Both the position numbers and the translations under genes were made by a program. Shown one piece after another: positions 57,363-64,000 of a stretch of DNA of 64,000 nt. The stretch lies in contig NZ_BMRK01000006.1 in assembly GCF_014648595.1 (NCBI RefSeq), positions 62,001 to 126,000 on the forward strand, in the 5' to 3' direction. The stretch is from Nocardioides luteus. Its GTDB lineage: Bacteria; Actinomycetota; Actinomycetes; Propionibacteriales; Nocardioidaceae. The notes beneath the pieces are model-generated. The model ran no database searches, had not been told where the DNA came from, and worked only from the letters and a program-made list of their open reading frames with translations. Position 1 is the first letter of the stretch; every line of letters starts with the position of its first letter.

Positions 57363-58232
57363 ATGGACAAGCAAGAGCTGGGCGCCTTCCTCCGCAGCCG
57401 ACGTGAGCGCCTCCGTCCCGAGGACGTCGGCCTCCCAGCGGGTTCGCGGCGCCGTACGCCGGGGCTCCGCCGCGAGGAGGTCGCGGTCCTCGCACACATC
57501 TCCACGGAGTACTACGTGCGGCTCGAGCAGGGCCGCGCGCCGCGTCCGTCGGGTGAGGTCCTCGCCGGCATCGCCGGGGCACTGCGCCTCACCGACGCGG
57601 AGTCCGACCACCTCCACGTCCTGGCCGGCACGGCTCCGATCCGGTCCAACCTGCACCGCCGCGACGTACGCCCCAGCATCCTCGCCCTCATCCACCGGCT
57701 CCCGCAGACCGCCGCCATCGTGACCTCGGCAGCGTTCGAGGTGCTCGCCTGGAACGACCTCGCGGCCGCCCTGATGGAGGACTACGCCGAGCTCGACCCG
57801 CGGGACCGCAATCTCGCCCGCAAGGCGTTCCTGGGTCCGAGAGCCCGCACCACCGCGTTGTACGGGATCTCCGACGCCGCCGAGTTCCGCCTCCATGTCG
57901 TCAAGGAGCTCCGTGCCACCCTCGCTCGCTACCCGACCGACCCGGTCGTGATCGATCTCGTCGAGGAGCTGCGCGCCGGGAGCCCCGACTTCGCCCGGCT
58001 CTGGGAGCGCCACGACGTGCAGTCCGCGCCGATGCTCACCAAGACGTTCGACCATCCCGTGGTCGGCGAGATCACCGTCGACTGCGACAGCCTCACCCTC
58101 ACCGACCGCGACCAGCACCTGGTCCTCTACACCGCTCCCCCGGGCTCACGTGACGCCGAGACCCTGGCCCTGCTCGACGTGCTCGGCACGGAGGCGGTCG
58201 GTAGCAGTGGGCCGCCGCCTCCGCGCGGCTGA
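57363..58232 (+). CDS. XRE-family regulator with MmyB-like ligand domain
   Basis: A 289-residue protein: the helix-turn-helix region RRTPGLRREEVAVLAHISTEYYVRLEQGRAPRPSGEVLAGIAGALRLTDAE near the N-terminus, then a PAS-like, ligand-binding domain with VTSAAFEVLAWNDLAAALMEDYAELDPRDRNLARKAFLGP typical of MmyB regulators. It commonly lies divergent from a short-chain dehydrogenase, as here. Start ATG at 57363. It meets the permease gene tail to tail with one base between their stops. Confidence 0.93.
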   Translation: MDKQELGAFLRSRRERLRPEDVGLPAGSRRRTPGLRREEVAVLAHISTEYYVRLEQGRAPRPSGEVLAGIAGALRLTDAESDHLHVLAGTAPIRSNLHRRDVRPSILALIHRLPQTAAIVTSAAFEVLAWNDLAAALMEDYAELDPRDRNLARKAFLGPRARTTALYGISDAAEFRLHVVKELRATLARYPTDPVVIDLVEELRAGSPDFARLWERHDVQSAPMLTKTFDHPVVGEITVDCDSLTLTDRDQHLVLYTAPPGSRDAETLALLDVLGTEAVGSSGPPPPRG

Positions 58233-58233
58233 G

Positions 58234-59922
58234 TCAGGGCACCATCCACCCCAGCACCGGCGTCGACTGGAGCGCGACGAGCACGCACATGAAGGCCAGC
58301 ATCGCGATGCTCCAGCCGAAGACCTTGCGGAAGATCTCGCCCTCCTTGCCGGCCATGCCGACCGCAGCAGCGGCGATGGCGAGGTTCTGCGGGCTGACCA
58401 TCTTGCCGAGCACGCCGCCAGAGGAGTTCGAGGCGGCCATCAGGATCGGGTCCAGGCCGGCCTCCTTGGCGGTGGTGACCTGGAGAAGGCCGAAGAGGGC
58501 GTTGGCGGAGGTGTCGGAGCCGGTCACAGCCACGCCGAGCCAGCCGAGGATCGGCGAGAGGATCGCGAAGGCGCTGCCGGCGCCGGCCAGCCAGGCGCCG
58601 ATCGAGCCGGTCTGGCCGGAGAAGTTCATGACGTACGCCAGGCCGAGCACGGCCATCACGGTGACGATGGCGGGGGCGAGCTGCTTGTAGGTGGCGCCGT
58701 ACGTCGCCGCGACGGCCCCTGGCCGGATCCTCAGGAAGATCGCGGTGAGGATGCCGGAGAGCAGGAGCATCGTGCCGGCGGCCGGGAACCAGTCGAGCTT
58801 GAAGCCGCCCTGGGCGCCGGCGACGTCGCTGAGACCGGGGAAGACCACCGTCGGGGTGTGGTCGGTGCCGGAGAGCGAGAACGGGCGGTGGGCCAGCGCG
58901 TCCTTGACCACCGGGATGCTGACGATCACGAAGATGACGATGATGATCGCGTACGGCAGGAACGCCTTGAACACCTCGCGGCTGCTGTCGCGCGCCTCGC
59001 CGTCGGCGTCACCGGACGCGCCGCTGGAGACGCCGGATACGCCGTCCGCTGCACCGGAGACGTCTCCGCCACCGGCACCGACGAGCGCCTCGGCGAGCAC
59101 CTTCTCCCGCGGCTGCCAGACCCGCAGCAGGCCGACGACGACCACGACCGAGAAGAGCGAGGCGATGATGTCGGCCAGCGGGACCGAGATGTAGTTCGAC
59201 GCGACGAACTGAGCCAGACCGAAGGCGACGCCGCAGGTCAGCGCCGCGATCCAGGTCTGCCGCAGACCCCGCTTGCCGTCGACGACGAAGACCAGGATGA
59301 GCGGCACGAGCACCGCCAGGATCGGGGTCTGGCGGCCGACCATCGCCCCCAGGGTGTCGACGCTGAAGCCGGTCTGGTCCGAGAGCGCGTTGATGGGCGA
59401 GGCCATCGCGCCGTACGCCACCGGCGCGGTGTTGGCGATCAGCGCGACCGCTGCGGCCTTGACGGGTTTGAAGCCGAGCGCCATCAGCATCACCACGGTG
59501 ATCGCCACCGGGGTGCCGAACCCGGCCAGCGCCTCGAGCAGCGCACCGAACGAGAAGGCGATGATCAGCGCCTGGATCCGCTGGTCGTCGCTGACCTTGC
59601 TGAACGCACGCCGGAGCACGTCGAAGTGGCCGGTGCGTACGGTCAGGTTGTAGACGAAGACCGCGTTGATCACGATCCACATGATCGGGAAGAAGCCGGA
59701 CAGCAGCGCGCCCTGGGCGGCGGAGAGGAGCGCGTCGTCGGCCGGCATCTCGAAGAGTGCGATGCCGACGACGAGCGCGACCGCGAGGGAGATGAGGCCG
59801 GCCTGCCAGGCCTTCATCTTCAGACCGCCGAGCAGGACGAACATGGTGACCAGCGGCAGGGCGCCGCACAGCGCGCTCAGGGCGAGCGAACCGCCGACCT
59901 GGTCTGGTGATGGCTCGAACAT
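58234..59922 (-). CDS. Lactate/glycolate permease (LctP family)
   Basis: A 562-residue transporter with about twelve to fourteen membrane helices, including GALLEALAGFGTPVAITVVMLMALGF and SNSSGGVLGKMVSPQNLAIAAAAVGM, the two conserved LctP segments. An unusual soluble insert of about 45 residues (GAGGGDVSGAADGVSGVSSG and beyond) is rich in Gly, Ser and Asp. It should import L-lactate, D-lactate or glycolate with protons. Being last in the glcDEF operon supports glycolate. Confidence 0.93.
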   Translation of the reverse strand: MFEPSPDQVGGSLALSALCGALPLVTMFVLLGGLKMKAWQAGLISLAVALVVGIALFEMPADDALLSAAQGALLSGFFPIMWIVINAVFVYNLTVRTGHFDVLRRAFSKVSDDQRIQALIIAFSFGALLEALAGFGTPVAITVVMLMALGFKPVKAAAVALIANTAPVAYGAMASPINALSDQTGFSVDTLGAMVGRQTPILAVLVPLILVFVVDGKRGLRQTWIAALTCGVAFGLAQFVASNYISVPLADIIASLFSVVVVVGLLRVWQPREKVLAEALVGAGGGDVSGAADGVSGVSSGASGDADGEARDSSREVFKAFLPYAIIIVIFVIVSIPVVKDALAHRPFSLSGTDHTPTVVFPGLSDVAGAQGGFKLDWFPAAGTMLLLSGILTAIFLRIRPGAVAATYGATYKQLAPAIVTVMAVLGLAYVMNFSGQTGSIGAWLAGAGSAFAILSPILGWLGVAVTGSDTSANALFGLLQVTTAKEAGLDPILMAASNSSGGVLGKMVSPQNLAIAAAAVGMAGKEGEIFRKVFGWSIAMLAFMCVLVALQSTPVLGWMVP

Positions 59923-59983
59923 GGCGACTCCGTGGGTTCGTGGTGTGGGAGAGGAGCGGAGCCCCCGAGTGGGGGTGGGTGGG

Positions 59984-61312
59984 TCAGATGGTGCGGGTGC
60001 GCAGCTCCTCGGGCGAGGAGCCGCTGATCGAGGCGTCGAGCACCTCGACGAGATGGGCCATGCCGAGGCGGTGTCCCTGCGCCGCGATCGACGAGGCGAC
60101 CTGCAGCAGACAGCCCGGGTTGGCGGTGACGAGCACCTCGGCGCCGGTGGCGACGATGTTGCGCGCCTTGCGCTCGCCCAGCTCGCGGGCGGGCTCGGGG
60201 TTCAGGATGTTGTAGATGCCGGCCGAGCCGCAGCAGATCTCGCCCTCGGCGATCTCGCGCAGCTCGACGCCCGGGATGCCTCGCAGCAGGGCGCGGGGCT
60301 GGCTGCGTACGCCTTGGGCGTGGGCGAGGTGGCAGGCGTCGTGGTAGGCGATGGTGAGGTCGAGCGGGTGGCGCTCGGCGACCGGGCCGAGCTCGTCGAG
60401 GATCTCGGCGATGTCGCGCACCTTGGCCTCGAAGGCCTCGGCCTTGGCCGCGTACGCGGGGTCGTCGGCGAGCAGCCGGGCGTAGTCCTTAAGGGTCGAG
60501 CCGCAGCCGGCGGCGTTGATGACGATGTGGTCGACGCCGGCGTCCTCGAACGTGTCGATGATCCGGCGCGCGTAGGTCTGGGCCTCCTCCTCGCGGCCGT
60601 TGTGCACCGAGAGCGCGCCGCAGCAGCCCTGGCTCGGCGGGATCACCACGTCACAGCCCTCGGCGGCGAGCACCCGCGCGGTCGCGGCGTTGACCCCGGG
60701 GAAGAAGGCGCCCTGCACGCAACCGGTGAGCATGCCGACGCTCGCCCGCCGCTCCCCCACCGCCGGCATCAGCTCGGGCAGCGGGTCGGCGTCCGTGATC
60801 GTCGGTGCGAGCCGCTCCATCGCGGCCAGGTGCGGTGCCATCCGGTCGAGCAGACCGGTGCTGCGCAGCCTGCGGTCCAGGCCGGTACGCTGCAGCAGCT
60901 TGAGCGGTCCACGCATGGCCCGGAGCCGCTTGGGGTGCGGGAAGATCGAGAAGATCAGCGCGCGCAGCGCCTTCTCCTTGGGCGTACGCCGGTGGTTGCG
61001 CTCCACCTGGGCGCGGGTCTGCTCGATGAGGGTGTCGTAGCGGACGCCGGAGGGGCAGGCGGTCACGCACGACATGCAGCCCAGGCAGCTGTCCCAGTGC
61101 TGCACCATCGAGTCCGACATCGGCTCGCCCTCGAGGCCCTCCTTCATCAGGTAGAGCCGCCCGCGCGGCGAGTCCATCTCCTCGCCCCACAGCACGTAGG
61201 TCGGGCAGGTCGGCAGGCAGAAGCCGCAGTGCACGCAGTCGCCGAGCAGGTCGCTGTCGGGCGGGTGGTGCTCGTCGAAGGCGCCCATCTGGCGGATGTC
61301 CATGTCCGTCAT
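59984..61312 (-). CDS. glcF: Glycolate oxidase iron-sulfur subunit
   Basis: A 442-residue (Fe-S) protein: two ferredoxin-like sites CVHCGFCLPTCPTY and CLGCMSCVTACPSG near residues 26 and 76, then two CCG domains with SQGCCGALSVHNG and AAGCGSTLKD, and EGEICCGSAGIYNIL. It passes electrons from the flavin subunits to the respiratory chain. It follows glcE by four bases and precedes the permease by 61. It could serve lactate rather than glycolate, but the three-gene set is of the GlcDEF type. Confidence 0.93.
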   Translation of the reverse strand: MTDMDIRQMGAFDEHHPPDSDLLGDCVHCGFCLPTCPTYVLWGEEMDSPRGRLYLMKEGLEGEPMSDSMVQHWDSCLGCMSCVTACPSGVRYDTLIEQTRAQVERNHRRTPKEKALRALIFSIFPHPKRLRAMRGPLKLLQRTGLDRRLRSTGLLDRMAPHLAAMERLAPTITDADPLPELMPAVGERRASVGMLTGCVQGAFFPGVNAATARVLAAEGCDVVIPPSQGCCGALSVHNGREEEAQTYARRIIDTFEDAGVDHIVINAAGCGSTLKDYARLLADDPAYAAKAEAFEAKVRDIAEILDELGPVAERHPLDLTIAYHDACHLAHAQGVRSQPRALLRGIPGVELREIAEGEICCGSAGIYNILNPEPARELGERKARNIVATGAEVLVTANPGCLLQVASSIAAQGHRLGMAHLVEVLDASISGSSPEELRTRTI

Positions 61313-61316
61313 GCGA

Positions 61317-62531
61317 CTAGATCCCTCCTACGAAGCGGCCCGGGCTGAGCCGGTGGTCGGGGTCGAACTCGTCCTTGACCCGGCGCATCAGCTCCAGGCC
61401 CGGGACCGGCCCCCACAGGTCGAGCTGCGGCTTGACCGAGGTCGGGGCGTCGAGGACGACGGCGCTGCCGCCGTGGCGCAGCGCGGCCTCGCGCAACCGG
61501 GTGAGCCGTGCCTGGATCTCGGTGAGGTCCTGGTCGGCCGGCATCGCGACGTACGCGACACCGGCACCGGCCGAGCCGCGCAGCCCGAGCTCGCCGGCTG
61601 CCTCGATGACGTCGGCGAGCCCGGAGAGCCGGAAGGTCACCTTGATCCCGAGGTGTGTGCTGCTCATGTCGGCCCATGGATAGCGGCCCCAGGACTCCGG
61701 CGGCTCCTCGTCGACCGTGGCGCCGGGCAGCAGCCCGGACAGCACGGCCGTACGCCCCGCCACCCCCTCCGGACGACCCTCGACCAGCACGGCGACCTCG
61801 ATGCCGTCGCCGGTGGCGTCGACTTCGAGAGCTGCCGGCACCGTCTGGGAGTGCAGGACCGCCCGGGCGAGCTCGGCGGCATGGGAGGCGTCGCGGGCGG
61901 CGACGGTGACCCAGCGACGGGTCTGCGGGACCGGGTGGAGCCGGAAGGTCGCCTCGGTGACGACGGCCAGGGTGCCCATCGAGCCGACCAAGAGCTTGCC
62001 GACGTCGTAGCCGGCGACGTTCTTGACCACCTTGCCACCGGCCTTGGCCACGACCCCGTCCGCGCGCACGATCGTGACGCCGATGAGCAGGTCACGCATC
62101 GTGCCGGCCAGCATCCGCAGCGGGCCGCTGGTGTTGGCAGCCAGGGTGCCGCCGACGGTGGCGCCGGCGATCGTCTCGTCGAGCGCGAGCCGCTGGCCGG
62201 CGGTGGCGACGTGCTCCTTCAGCCGGCTCAGCGGCGTGCCCGCGCCAACAGTGGCGATCAGGTCGCCGGCGGCGTGCTCGCGCACCCCGTCGAGAGCAGA
62301 GAGGTCGAGCAGGACGTCGGCGGAGGTCGGCGGGTTGCCCCAGTCGAGCTTGGTGCCGGCGCCGGTCGGGATCACCGACTCCCCCGCCGCCGCGGCATCG
62401 CGCATGATCTGGGCGACCTCGGCGGTGTTCGTGGGGCGCTCGGTGCGACCGGGGCGTACGCCTGCGACGGACCATGTTGGTCTCGCCACGCTCGCTTCGC
62501 TCGCGGCTCGACCAGCGAGGGACTCGCTCAT
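61317..62531 (-). CDS. glcE: Glycolate oxidase FAD-binding subunit
   Basis: A 404-residue FAD-linked oxidase subunit of the VAO fold: VIPTGAGTKLDWGNPP (FAD pyrophosphate binding), ATVGGTLAANTSGPLRMLAGTMRDLLIG, KAGGKVVKNVAGYDVGKLLVGSMGTLAVVTEATFRL. It is shorter than GlcD, as GlcE should be. It starts at ATG 62531, overlapping the glcD stop by three bases. Its first 25 residues (MSESLAGRAASEASVARPTW and on) are encoded by a dispersed GCTCGCTTCGCTCGCGGCTC-type element, so the N-terminus is not ancestral. Confidence 0.92.
   Translation of the reverse strand: MSESLAGRAASEASVARPTWSVAGVRPGRTERPTNTAEVAQIMRDAAAAGESVIPTGAGTKLDWGNPPTSADVLLDLSALDGVREHAAGDLIATVGAGTPLSRLKEHVATAGQRLALDETIAGATVGGTLAANTSGPLRMLAGTMRDLLIGVTIVRADGVVAKAGGKVVKNVAGYDVGKLLVGSMGTLAVVTEATFRLHPVPQTRRWVTVAARDASHAAELARAVLHSQTVPAALEVDATGDGIEVAVLVEGRPEGVAGRTAVLSGLLPGATVDEEPPESWGRYPWADMSSTHLGIKVTFRLSGLADVIEAAGELGLRGSAGAGVAYVAMPADQDLTEIQARLTRLREAALRHGGSAVVLDAPTSVKPQLDLWGPVPGLELMRRVKDEFDPDHRLSPGRFVGGI
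62463..62523. repeat. Dispersed element inside the glcE start
   Basis: Sequence GTCTCGCCACGCTCGCTTC followed by GCTCGCGGCTCGACCAGCGAGG lies in the glcE coding region. It is the long form of the same element found at 31321-31360, where CTGGTCGAGCCGCGAGCGCC runs into GCGTGTCGAGACC. Here it is read in frame at the extreme N-terminus of GlcE. Confidence 0.7.
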
Positions 62532-64000
62532 CAGAAGACCTCCGCCACGCCGGCCTCCTGGAGCGGATGGGCGCCCTGCCGGCGGCCCGGTCGCTCTCCG
62601 CACAGCCGCGGCGTCGGGAAGACCTTGCCCGGGTTGGAGATCCGGTCCGGGTCGAACGCGCAGCGGATCAGCTGCATCGTGTCGAGGTCCTCGGCGGCGT
62701 ACATCTTCGGCATGTGGGCGGCCTTGTCGGCGCCGACGCCGTGCTCGCCGGTGATGGAGCCGCCGTGCTGCAGGCAGAGGTCGAGGATGCCGCGGCTGAC
62801 CGCCTCGGCCGCCTCCCCCGCGCCGGGGACGGCGTCGTCGAAGAGCACCAACGGGTGCAGGTTGCCGTCGCCGGCGTGGAAGACGTTGGCGACGCGTACG
62901 CCGGAGCGCTCGGAGAGGTCGGCGATCGCGCGGAGCACCTCGGGCAGGGCGGTGCGCGGGATGACGCCGTCCTGGACGATGTAGTCGGGGCTGATCCGGC
63001 CGACGGCGGCGAAGGCCGACTTGCGGCCCTTCCAGATCAGCACCCGCTCCTCGGGCGTCTGCGCGGTGCGCAGCTCGAAGGCGCCGGTCTCCTCGCAGAG
63101 CCGCACCACGTCGGCATACTCGGCGTCGACCTCGGTCGCCGGGCCGTCGAGCTCGATGACCAGCACCGCGCCCGCACCGTCCGGGTAGTTGCAGGCGACC
63201 GCCGCCTCGGCGGCCTCGATCGCGAGCGCGTCCATCATCTCGATCGCCGCCGGGACGATGCCGGCCGCGATGATCGCGGAGACGGCGGCGCCGGCACGGT
63301 CGGTGGAGTCGAAGCCGACCAGCAGGGTGACGACTTTCTCCGGCAGCCGCACCAGCCGCACGGTCACCTCGGTGACGATCCCGAGGGTGCCCTCGGAGCC
63401 GACCACCGCCCCGAGCAGGTCATAGCCGGGACTGTCCGGAGCGTCCCCGCCCAGACGCACCTGCTCGCCCTCGGCGGTGACGAACTCGGCGGCGAGGACG
63501 TGGTTGGTGGTGAAGCCGTACTTGAGGCAGTGGGCGCCGCCGGAGTTCTCCGCGACGTTGCCGCCGATCGAGCAGACCTGCTGGCTGGAGGGGTCGGGCG
63601 CGTAGTAGTAGCCGTCCGGCGTGCTCGCCCGGGTGACGTCGAGGTTGATCACCCCGGGCTCGACGACGGCCCGCTGGTCGTCGCGCCGGACCTCCTTGAT
63701 CGCCCGCAGCCGCGAGGTCACCACGAGCACCCCCTCCGCGTGCGGCAGGCTGCCGCCGGAGAGGCCGGTGCCCGAGCCGCGGGCTACGTACGGGATCTGC
63801 TGCTCGGCGCAGCACCGCACGATGCCGGCCAGCTGCTCGGCGGTCTCCGGGATCACGACCAGCGCCGGCGTCACCCGGTAGTGGGCCAGCCCGTCGCACT
63901 CGTAGGTGCGCAGCCGGGCGCGGTCGGTGATCACGCCCTCTTCGGGAAGGAGCTCGCGCGCCCTCTGGATGAGGATCTCCAGGGGTGTCGCGCCGGTGGT
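62531..64000 (-). CDS. glcD: Glycolate oxidase FAD-linked subunit, 5'-truncated
   Basis: The gene is cut by the right edge. The last 490 residues are visible: IPYVARGSGTGLSGGSLPHAEGVLVV for FAD, CSIGGNVAENSGGAHCLKYGFT, LLGAVVGSEGTLGIVTEVTVRLV, the C-terminal FHAGDGNLHPLVLFD and TGEHGVGADKAAHMPKMY with metal or substrate residues, and RISNPGKVFP. It is the catalytic subunit that oxidises glycolate (or D-lactate) to glyoxylate (or pyruvate). It continues past base 64000 as TTGATPLEILIQRARELLPE, so a GTG near 63934 is not the true start. First gene of the operon seen here. Confidence 0.93.
   Translation of the reverse strand, partial: TTGATPLEILIQRARELLPEEGVITDRARLRTYECDGLAHYRVTPALVVIPETAEQLAGIVRCCAEQQIPYVARGSGTGLSGGSLPHAEGVLVVTSRLRAIKEVRRDDQRAVVEPGVINLDVTRASTPDGYYYAPDPSSQQVCSIGGNVAENSGGAHCLKYGFTTNHVLAAEFVTAEGEQVRLGGDAPDSPGYDLLGAVVGSEGTLGIVTEVTVRLVRLPEKVVTLLVGFDSTDRAGAAVSAIIAAGIVPAAIEMMDALAIEAAEAAVACNYPDGAGAVLVIELDGPATEVDAEYADVVRLCEETGAFELRTAQTPEERVLIWKGRKSAFAAVGRISPDYIVQDGVIPRTALPEVLRAIADLSERSGVRVANVFHAGDGNLHPLVLFDDAVPGAGEAAEAVSRGILDLCLQHGGSITGEHGVGADKAAHMPKMYAAEDLDTMQLIRCAFDPDRISNPGKVFPTPRLCGERPGRRQGAHPLQEAGVAEVF

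Overview
The window is a stretch of high-GC actinobacterial chromosome. The mycothiol ligase MshC, the actinobacterial cluster mshC/SCO1664-like/DUF3090/MSMEG_4193-like phosphatase, DUF5703, DUF4235 and an F420/PPOX-type oxidoreductase point to Actinobacteria. The style of the intergenic repeats and gene order suggest Nocardioides or a close relative, but this is inference without a database search. Most genes are densely packed, with many 4-base ATGA overlaps and GTG or TTG starts.

Layout. 1-2.5 kb: end of a polytopic membrane protein and a secreted SGNH hydrolase. 2.5-11.2 kb (minus strand): a PH-domain protein, hisG and hisE, then riboflavin genes ribH, ribBA, ribE and ribD behind an FMN riboswitch, then rpe. 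The his and rib halves are separated by a small cargo (XRE regulator plus zinc-ribbon membrane protein, gamma carbonic anhydrase, frameshifted methyltransferase) and by a 32-bp-period repeat array. 11.4-17.2 kb: a complete dipeptide/oligopeptide ABC importer (binding protein, two permeases, two ATPases) preceded by a CRP-like palindrome. 17.2-26.5 kb: HAD phosphatase, sterol-desaturase-type hydroxylase, two regulator/enzyme pairs (SDR with TetR, acyl-CoA ligase with TetR), fdhD and a kinase-like protein. 26.5-30.2 kb: cobalamin-dependent metH. 30.4-35.9 kb: PAC2 protein, the mycothiol ligase cluster and corA. 36-45.3 kb: XRE regulator, ilvA, uppP, aldo/keto reductase, phosphatases, a kinase-like phosphotransferase, M20 peptidase and GDPD.

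45.5-56.4 kb is accessory in character. A tRNA-Leu(GAG) and its terminator are followed by degraded sequence, an endonuclease/exonuclease/phosphatase-family protein and a frameshifted ArdC-like antirestriction remnant. Next come a MarR regulator translationally coupled to a 3-hydroxybenzoate 4-hydroxylase-like flavoprotein, a three-subunit molybdenum aldehyde oxidoreductase (PaoABC/YagTSR type), a FUSC/aromatic-acid-exporter-like protein behind a possible 25-codon leader ORF, a BrkB-family protein and DUF4235. Together they could oxidise aromatic aldehydes to acids, hydroxylate the acid and export the excess.

56.5-64 kb: an SDR/XRE divergent pair, then a minus-strand glycolate/lactate operon glcD-glcE-glcF-permease, with glcD running off the right edge.

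A family of short dispersed elements (core GTCGAGCnTGTCGAGACC) recurs across the window, mostly at gene ends. Several copies are read through in frame and add short peptides to protein termini or interiors.
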